Shown in pieces: positions 4,901-9,869 of a stretch of 9,869 nucleotides of DNA. The notes under the pieces were generated by a model, which saw nothing but the letters and a program-made list of their open reading frames with translations, ran no database searches and was not told where the DNA came from. This stretch comes from UBA1140 sp964409295 (GTDB taxonomy: Bacteria > Campylobacterota > Campylobacteria > Campylobacterales > Sulfurovaceae): NCBI GenBank assembly GCA_964409295.1, contig CAYPCV010000055.1, positions 1 to 9,869 on the forward strand. Direction: 5' to 3'. Position 1 is the first letter of the stretch, and each line of letters starts with the position of its first letter. The position numbers and the translations under genes are program-made.

Positions 4901-7183
4901 ATGATAACAGATGAAGAGATACAAAAAATATTTGATTGGGCAGATAAAAATAAGATTGTAGGAAAACGATGGAAAAATCAAAAGTGGGGTATTAATCTTT
5001 TAGATGATGAGATAAATTCAGTAAAAAGAGGTATTCCAAGAGATAAAGATACTTTACTAAAAATAACTCATTTAAATTTATCAAAATTTAAACTTTCGGA
5101 TATTCCTAGTGAGCTATACAAATTAATAAAATTAAAAGATTTAGATATTTCAAATAATGAAATTTTAGTTTTATCAAAGGATATAGGGAATCTTGAAAAT
5201 TTAGAATATTTAGATGTAAGTAGTAATCTTATTTGGCATGAAGATTCAAATTATTCTTCTTTTTCTATACCTGAAGAGATTAAAAAGTTTAAAAAATTAA
5301 GATATTTAAATTTATTTGATATCAAGTTAAAGACTCTTCCTAAAGAAATATGGGAGTTACAAAGCTTAGAAGTTTTAAATTTAGGTTTTCATGATAGCTC
5401 GATTATCATTCCTAAAGAAATAGGGAATTTAATAAACTTGATACATTTAGAATTAAAGAATTTAAGTAATATAGAGTTATTTGCTGAAATAGGAAATTTA
5501 GTTAAATTAGAATATTTAAAAATAAAGGATTGTGAAAAATTAAAATATTTAATGGTTGAAATAGGAAATCTTGAAAATTTAAAACATTTGGAGTTAGAAC
5601 ATTTAATTATTAAAGAACTACCTAGTGAAATAGGAAATTTATCAAAATTAGAAAATTTAAAACTTATGGATTGTGAGTTAGAAATAATACCAAATGAAAT
5701 AGGAAATTTATTAAAGTTGGAATCTTTAAAGGTTAATAGTTGTGATAAATTAGAAATCATACCAAGTGAAATAGGAAAACTTAAAAATTTAATAGAGTTA
5801 GAATTAGAATATTTAAGTATTAAAGCATTACCAAAAGAGATAGGAAACTTATCAAAATTAGAAAATTTAAAACTTAGTGACTGTGAAAAGTTAGAACTCA
5901 TACCGAGTGAAATAGGAAAGCTTCAAGAGTTAAAGCATTTAGATATAAGTTGGAATACAAGTTTAAAAGAATTGCCAAAAGAAGTAGGAAGATTAGTTAA
6001 CTTAACTCATTTAAATTTTCGTCATTCAGGATTAAAAAAGTTACCTGATGAACTATCAACTTTAAAAAACTTAAAATTCTTAAATGATGAACCTTATATT
6101 ATGTTAAATAAAAAAGAGGAAACTCCAATGAAAGAAGAAAAAAATAAAATAGATAATAAAAAGTTGGGTAATATAAAATTTACTCACAAAAACATCCTAC
6201 TAAAAGGTGTTCCAGGAACAGGTAAAAGTAAGACCATTGACAACATCATCGAAAACAATTTAGAGATGAGTAAAATTCAAGATAATGTACTGCGTATAAA
6301 CATTCACTCTGCTTCTTCTAACTCTGACTTGATGCAGGGGATTTCTATCTCAACCAATGATAATAATGACATTTTATATGAAGAGAAAAAAGGGGCTGTT
6401 CTTAATCATATATTTAAAGCGATGTACAAACCAAATCAGCCTTTTGTTTTGGTGCTTGAAGAGATACAAGAGAATAGTCTGAATGAGCTTATAGGTGATT
6501 TGATTTATTTGATAGAGAAAGATAAACGAACTCTTATTGCGTTAGATAATGAGCAAGAGTTGAGTTATGAGGAGTTGTTTAGTCAAGTTAATCCTAAATA
6601 CTTTGTAGAGTTGCCAAACTTGGTGGAGAATAGCGAGAGCAATACTAAGATGATAATGCCTGATAATCTTTATGTTTTTTGTACTTCAAACTACAGAGAT
6701 GACAGAAAAGTGATAGAAGATAACCTTTTAAGAAGATTTGATGTGGTTGAAATTTATCCTAAATATTTTGATGAATCTTGGGTAGATGGTAATGGAGAGT
6801 TAATTTTTAAATCGGAAGATATTTCTAAATTCTTAGAAAAATTAAATGGGGCTATTTTAAAACAGTTTGGAAATGAGACACACCCCGACAGATATTTGGT
6901 GGGTCATGCCAATTGGTTGAATATAGAGGAAGATGATGAAGCATTGTTTTATACAGCTTTGTTAAAAGTGATTATAGAGTTTAAAGAGATTCGTGAGGTT
7001 GATTTTAACTCTTATGTGAAACCGATATTGCAAAAGTTATTTAAAAAAGATGATGAATTGTCTGATAGAATCAAGACTTATTTAGAAGATTTTTATGATT
7101 ATAAGGAAGATAAATTAAAACTTAACTCATATAAATCACTTGTTGAAAAACTACAAGCTAAAATTTATAGCGACTTTTTGTAA
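4901..7183 (+). CDS. LRR-McrB fusion: leucine-rich-repeat sensor with McrB-type AAA+ NTPase
   Basis: A 760-residue protein. Residues 1-55 are a small leader ending GIPRDKDTL, common in bacterial LRR proteins. About 56-400 hold roughly 14 LRRs of 23-24 residues with the pattern IP-EIGNL--L--L-L. A charged linker (about 400-428) leads to a McrB-type AAA+ domain: Walker A GVPGTGKS (436-443), Walker B VLVLEEI (516-522), sensor-like TSNYRD (595-600), LLRRF (609-613) and GHANWL (668-673), the counterpart of the McrB 'GHSYF' box. McrB hydrolyses GTP and drives McrC; nucleotide choice here is unknown. No DNA-reading N-terminal domain is seen. The start is ATG 4901, with GGGGAGG at 4886-4892 eight bases ahead; an upstream GTG at 4862 lacks support. 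The McrC gene follows after 17 bases. Confidence 0.88.
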   Translation: MITDEEIQKIFDWADKNKIVGKRWKNQKWGINLLDDEINSVKRGIPRDKDTLLKITHLNLSKFKLSDIPSELYKLIKLKDLDISNNEILVLSKDIGNLENLEYLDVSSNLIWHEDSNYSSFSIPEEIKKFKKLRYLNLFDIKLKTLPKEIWELQSLEVLNLGFHDSSIIIPKEIGNLINLIHLELKNLSNIELFAEIGNLVKLEYLKIKDCEKLKYLMVEIGNLENLKHLELEHLIIKELPSEIGNLSKLENLKLMDCELEIIPNEIGNLLKLESLKVNSCDKLEIIPSEIGKLKNLIELELEYLSIKALPKEIGNLSKLENLKLSDCEKLELIPSEIGKLQELKHLDISWNTSLKELPKEVGRLVNLTHLNFRHSGLKKLPDELSTLKNLKFLNDEPYIMLNKKEETPMKEEKNKIDNKKLGNIKFTHKNILLKGVPGTGKSKTIDNIIENNLEMSKIQDNVLRINIHSASSNSDLMQGISISTNDNNDILYEEKKGAVLNHIFKAMYKPNQPFVLVLEEIQENSLNELIGDLIYLIEKDKRTLIALDNEQELSYEELFSQVNPKYFVELPNLVENSESNTKMIMPDNLYVFCTSNYRDDRKVIEDNLLRRFDVVEIYPKYFDESWVDGNGELIFKSEDISKFLEKLNGAILKQFGNETHPDRYLVGHANWLNIEEDDEALFYTALLKVIIEFKEIREVDFNSYVKPILQKLFKKDDELSDRIKTYLEDFYDYKEDKLKLNSYKSLVEKLQAKIYSDFL
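5528..5878 (+). repeat. Duplicated LRR block, about 210-bp period
   Basis: The 141-bp segments 5528-5668 and 5738-5878 encode near-parallel sequences (residues 210-256 and 280-326), both ending in IGNLSKLENLKL from almost identical DNA. The offset is exactly 210 bp, equal to three LRR units. This indicates recent expansion of the array by duplication of a three-repeat block. Confidence 0.75.
6116..6130 (+). promoter_or_regulatory. Possible internal ribosome binding site and start for an LRR-less McrB
   Basis: GAGGA at 6116-6120 lies 7 bases before an in-frame ATG at 6128 (Met410), in the linker between the LRRs and the AAA+ domain. Translation from here would give a 351-residue protein with the complete AAA+ core. 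E. coli McrB makes a comparable N-terminally shortened form from an internal start. Use of this site is inferred. Confidence 0.5.
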
Positions 7184-7200
7184 GCGTATAGGTTAATTTG

Positions 7201-9381
7201 ATGTCTGAAACCATATTTTTAAAAGAGAATGAAAAAGATATATTTCAAGCACTTCAAGAACAAGGCATAGATACAAAAGTTTTTGAACATAGGTTGGCTC
7301 ATCTTTTTAACAGAGTTTATAACAATTATGTAGGGTATTATGTTTTTAAACAAGATGCTAAAATCTATAAGCTTATTGTATTACCCAAAACCATAGAGAA
7401 AAGTGACCAAGCAGAGAAAGCGTTTGTTAATTATTTGCTTCATTATTATCGTTTAAATGCAGTTTACAGTTTTGATGAAGAGAAACAAGTTTCCAATTCT
7501 CTTTTAAGCCTTGCTTTTGAAAAAAACAATGAAGAGAATAATGCACACAGTCCTTTAGATGAGTTTGAGTTTTATAAATATGGAGCGATACTTGAAGCAA
7601 TAGAGAAGTTTTTTAAAAGACATAAAAACTATAAAAGAATTCAAAAAGATTATGTTTCTCAATCGGTCAAATATAAGTTAAATCTAAAACGAAATATAAA
7701 AGAGCTAGACAAAACGAAGATTCACCAAATACAGAGAGAAGATGTTGTCTACTCCATAATGGCTACCGTTACTTTTAATGCTCTTAAACTGTTTTTAGCT
7801 CATCGACTTGAATATTTGGAGGAGTCATATAAAACAGAGTTGGTTCAAGAGACAAACCGACTTAAAAACTTTTTACTTAAAAAATACAACATCGACAAAG
7901 GCTACAAATTAACTTTGGCTAACTTACAAGGTTTTAAAATAGAAAAAATCTTTAGTAAAACAGATGAAACAAAACATCTGCTTGTAGGAATTAAATCTTT
8001 ATTTGGTTTTGAACAGATGTATAAAGACAATGTTGTATCGGTTGAAAATAGATACGATTTGGAGACAACATCACTTTTTATTAACCCCATTAAATTTTAT
8101 GAGTGGTATGTTTATGATATTTTAAAAAAGTATGCAGATGCTAATGGTAAAACCATTGAGTTTGATAAGCAAGAGAAGACAACTACCCTCTATCATATTA
8201 ACCAACATAAAAAGAGTTCTAACCCTGACTATATTTTAACCGATAAAGAGCAGAATATAAAGATAGTCATAGATGCCAAATGGAAAAATGTAAATAAATT
8301 TGGAGATATAGAATCCAGTGATTATTTAAAATTGAAGTTTGATACTTTTTTACTAGAAAAAAAGGGGTATGGTATTATTCCTTATCTTATCTATCCAAAT
8401 ATTGGTATTGAAGAGAGAAAGTTTAATATGCTTCTTGATGAAAGCTCTATATTCAATTTTAATACCTTAGAAGTAGATATGGAGTTTGAAAAATATGGTA
8501 ATAGTTTAGAGTTTGATTTTGATATTCAGAGCTTACAAGAGAGCATAGAGCAAGAGCGTAAAATAGAAGAGCATAAATCTATGGCTGAAACATTGAGTAG
8601 TAAGATGGCAACACAAAGAACCTCTATACTCTCACAACTCATAGATGAAGAAGACAACGAAGAGAGAGAGAAGTTAAAAGCTCAATTAGATAATGAGTTA
8701 CAGATATTAGGGTTAAAACTTAGTGAGAGACTAGAGGAGCAAGAGCTTTTACCCGAAATAGCAGAGATACTTGAACTCTATGATGATGTTTTAGAAGATG
8801 AGAGTAAAAAGTTTTTGAAATCATCATCGTTTATTTACAGTTATTATAAAGATAAGAGGTATGAACATTTTGATTACTCCATGCCAGGGAGTGGATTTTG
8901 GAAATTGATTGAGTTGGAGTTAAATACTTCGTTTGTTTGGCAAGTTCGTATTGGTAGTCGTGTTTGTGATAATAGTTCTCCATGGAAAAATATATCTGTA
9001 CCAAATCAAAAAGTTTCTCAGCGTATAGAACGAGGAAATAATGTAATACTAAATAAGAGTGAAATAGATAATGAACTTATATTACAAGGAATAATGCTTG
9101 GTGGAATAAGAACACTTTGTTTAGATAACAGTACTTTAAATCAATTTTTTTATGACTTTTTTTCTTCTAATGAAATTTTTAAAATATTTGTAGAAGATGA
9201 ATTGGTTTTACTTATTGAAAAAATATCAAAACTGAGAAATGAACATGCACATATAAAAGCGATGTCATTGGAGAAGTTTGAAGAGTTATGGGATACTCTT
9301 TTTAGAGAAAATGAGGGTGAAAAGAGTGTTCTTAAAAAGCTTTTGGAGTTTAAAAAGAGTTTGAATGAGGATAGAGGATGA
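7201..9381 (+). CDS. McrC-type PD-(D/E)xK nuclease with coiled coil and HEPN-like C-terminal domain
   Basis: A 726-residue protein, about twice the length of E. coli McrC. Residues about 1-300 form the McrC-type N-terminal and helical part that contacts McrB, with YEWYVYDIL at 300-308. The nuclease motif follows as P342-D343 and D358-A-K360, a complete PD...DxK site. About 443-515 is rich in charged heptads and likely a coiled coil. The C-terminus (about 540-726) contains IELELN (570-575) and LRNEHAH (678-684), in which R679 and H684 make the RNxxxH signature of HEPN ribonucleases. ATG 7201 is chosen, with AGG at 7190-7192; a TTG at 7198 is the alternative. The gene follows the LRR-McrB gene by 17 bases and overlaps the next frame by 4 (ATGA). 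The HEPN call rests on motif and helical context only. Confidence 0.82.
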   Translation: MSETIFLKENEKDIFQALQEQGIDTKVFEHRLAHLFNRVYNNYVGYYVFKQDAKIYKLIVLPKTIEKSDQAEKAFVNYLLHYYRLNAVYSFDEEKQVSNSLLSLAFEKNNEENNAHSPLDEFEFYKYGAILEAIEKFFKRHKNYKRIQKDYVSQSVKYKLNLKRNIKELDKTKIHQIQREDVVYSIMATVTFNALKLFLAHRLEYLEESYKTELVQETNRLKNFLLKKYNIDKGYKLTLANLQGFKIEKIFSKTDETKHLLVGIKSLFGFEQMYKDNVVSVENRYDLETTSLFINPIKFYEWYVYDILKKYADANGKTIEFDKQEKTTTLYHINQHKKSSNPDYILTDKEQNIKIVIDAKWKNVNKFGDIESSDYLKLKFDTFLLEKKGYGIIPYLIYPNIGIEERKFNMLLDESSIFNFNTLEVDMEFEKYGNSLEFDFDIQSLQESIEQERKIEEHKSMAETLSSKMATQRTSILSQLIDEEDNEEREKLKAQLDNELQILGLKLSERLEEQELLPEIAEILELYDDVLEDESKKFLKSSSFIYSYYKDKRYEHFDYSMPGSGFWKLIELELNTSFVWQVRIGSRVCDNSSPWKNISVPNQKVSQRIERGNNVILNKSEIDNELILQGIMLGGIRTLCLDNSTLNQFFYDFFSSNEIFKIFVEDELVLLIEKISKLRNEHAHIKAMSLEKFEELWDTLFRENEGEKSVLKKLLEFKKSLNEDRG

Positions 9382-9787
9382 ATGAGCCAACCAACAGTAA
9401 AAACTATCAAGGTTTTAAAGAAAATCTTATTTTAATAGGTAAAAAATACAAACTAAAAGTTTCCAAGCAAGACTTTTACATAGACCTACTCTTCTACCAC
9501 CTAAAACTTCGCTCTTATGTAGTGATAGAACTCAAAAAAGGAGAGTTCAAGCCCAGCTATTCGGGACAAATAAATTTTTATTGTTCTGTGGTGGATGATG
9601 TATTGGCTCATGAAAATGACAACCCACCCATAGGGCTGATTCTGTGCCAAGAGAAAGATGAGATAGTAGCAGAGTATTCGCTACGAAATATGAGCTAACA
9701 GAGGTTTTACCTAAAGAGTTTGCTTCTGCGTTGCCTACTATTGAGATGATAGAGAGTGAATTTTTACAGATAGAGGAAAAAAAATGA
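9378..9787 (+). pseudogene. DUF1016/YhcG-type PDDEXK nuclease remnant (N-terminally truncated and frameshifted)
   Basis: The first frame (ATG 9378, 106 residues) matches only the C-terminal nuclease half of DUF1016 proteins: DFYIDLLFYHLKLR, then VVIELKKGEFKPSYSG, and DNPPIGLILC. The catalytic D36 and E51-L-K53 are intact. Full-length members have roughly 340-370 residues, so about 220 N-terminal residues are missing. The frame ends at TAA 9696-9698 just after SLRNMS. The conserved tail (YELTEVLPKEF, then SALPTIEMIESEF) continues in another frame from about 9689 to TGA 9785-9787, with the expected SKPIGVS-type piece missing between. Both ends overlap neighbours by 4 bases. The 106-residue product might still be made, but is unlikely to work as the parent did. 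Confidence 0.82.
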
Positions 9788-9869
9788 TAATAAGAAAACT
9801 ATTCAAATTTGAGAATGCACATATTGTGCGAAACTGTTCTACACGGAGATGTAGTGAAAATATACATGG
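9784..9869 (+). CDS. queD: QueD / 6-carboxytetrahydropterin synthase-like protein, N-terminal part
   Basis: The first 28 residues are MIIRKLFKFENAHIVRNC, followed by CSENIH after a short basic stretch; the window then cuts the gene. FENAH corresponds to the FEAAH motif, whose His is a zinc ligand. The later Cys (C23) and His (H28) fit the catalytic Cys and the start of the HGH zinc motif of the 6-pyruvoyltetrahydropterin synthase / QueD family. QueD makes 6-carboxytetrahydropterin from dihydroneopterin triphosphate in queuosine synthesis. AGAGGA at 9772-9777 lies 6 bases before the ATG, inside the DUF1016 remnant, and the start overlaps that remnant's stop (ATGA). It is probably a core chromosomal gene marking the edge of the accessory region. 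Only the N-terminus is visible. Confidence 0.82.
   Translation, partial: MIIRKLFKFENAHIVRNCSTRRCSENIH

Noticed and set aside
5389..5901. A 170-codon open frame on the minus strand inside the LRR region
   Set aside because: It is the antisense of the LRR repeats; its repeated serine/phenylalanine-rich sequence simply mirrors the LRR codons and it has no ribosome binding site.
9784..9869. QueD as part of a 7-deazaguanine DNA-modification defence system
   Set aside because: Only the N-terminus is visible, it looks like the housekeeping Campylobacterota-type protein, and no dpd-type transglycosylase or partner is in the window.

Overview
The window reads as an AT-rich Campylobacterota chromosome (a Sulfurimonas/Sulfurovum/Arcobacter-like relative; genus not resolved). 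Signs are the strong A+T bias, TTA-rich coding, T-rich promoter regions with good -10 boxes but poor -35 boxes, and a right-hand end that opens a QueD-type protein whose first residues look like the Campylobacter-type family. Almost everything left of queD is accessory: toxin-antitoxin parts, small repeats, and a defence-like gene cluster, all on the plus strand.

Layout. 1-418: the tail of a MntA-type nucleotidyltransferase antitoxin overlapping a complete HepT toxin. 505-774: a RelB/DinJ-type antitoxin with a palindromic candidate operator but no toxin after it. 775-1266: a long intergenic stretch holding a 187-bp MITE-like imperfect palindrome, a REP-like hairpin, and two -10 boxes around a dyad operator candidate. 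1267-4205: an HsdM-like N6-adenine methylase overlapping an AlbA_2/GHKL/winged-helix protein; no specificity or restriction subunit is present. 4354-9381: a tight set of three genes: a single-pass membrane protein, an AAA+ McrB-type NTPase with an N-terminal leucine-rich-repeat (LRR) array, and a McrC-type PD-(D/E)xK nuclease with a coiled coil and a HEPN-like C-terminus carrying an RNxxxH motif. 9378-9787: a broken DUF1016/YhcG nuclease remnant overlapping the start of queD.

How the genes may work together. McrB and McrC form the motor and nuclease of modification-dependent (type IV) restriction. Here the expected DNA-reading N-terminus of McrB is replaced by LRRs, a fold usually used to bind proteins, and McrC carries a second, probably ribonucleolytic, active-site motif. 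My reading is a sensor (LRR), switch (McrB AAA+) and effector (DNase plus possible RNase) system, NLR-like in logic, perhaps tied to the membrane by the small upstream gene. A well-spaced ribosome binding site and ATG inside the LRR-McrB gene could also make an LRR-less short McrB, as E. coli makes McrB(S). This is inference from motifs and order.

Three copies of a 24-bp REP-like hairpin with a GTAG-type leader are scattered through the window, and two of them supply the TAG stop of the preceding gene. This points to frequent small-element insertion in this island.
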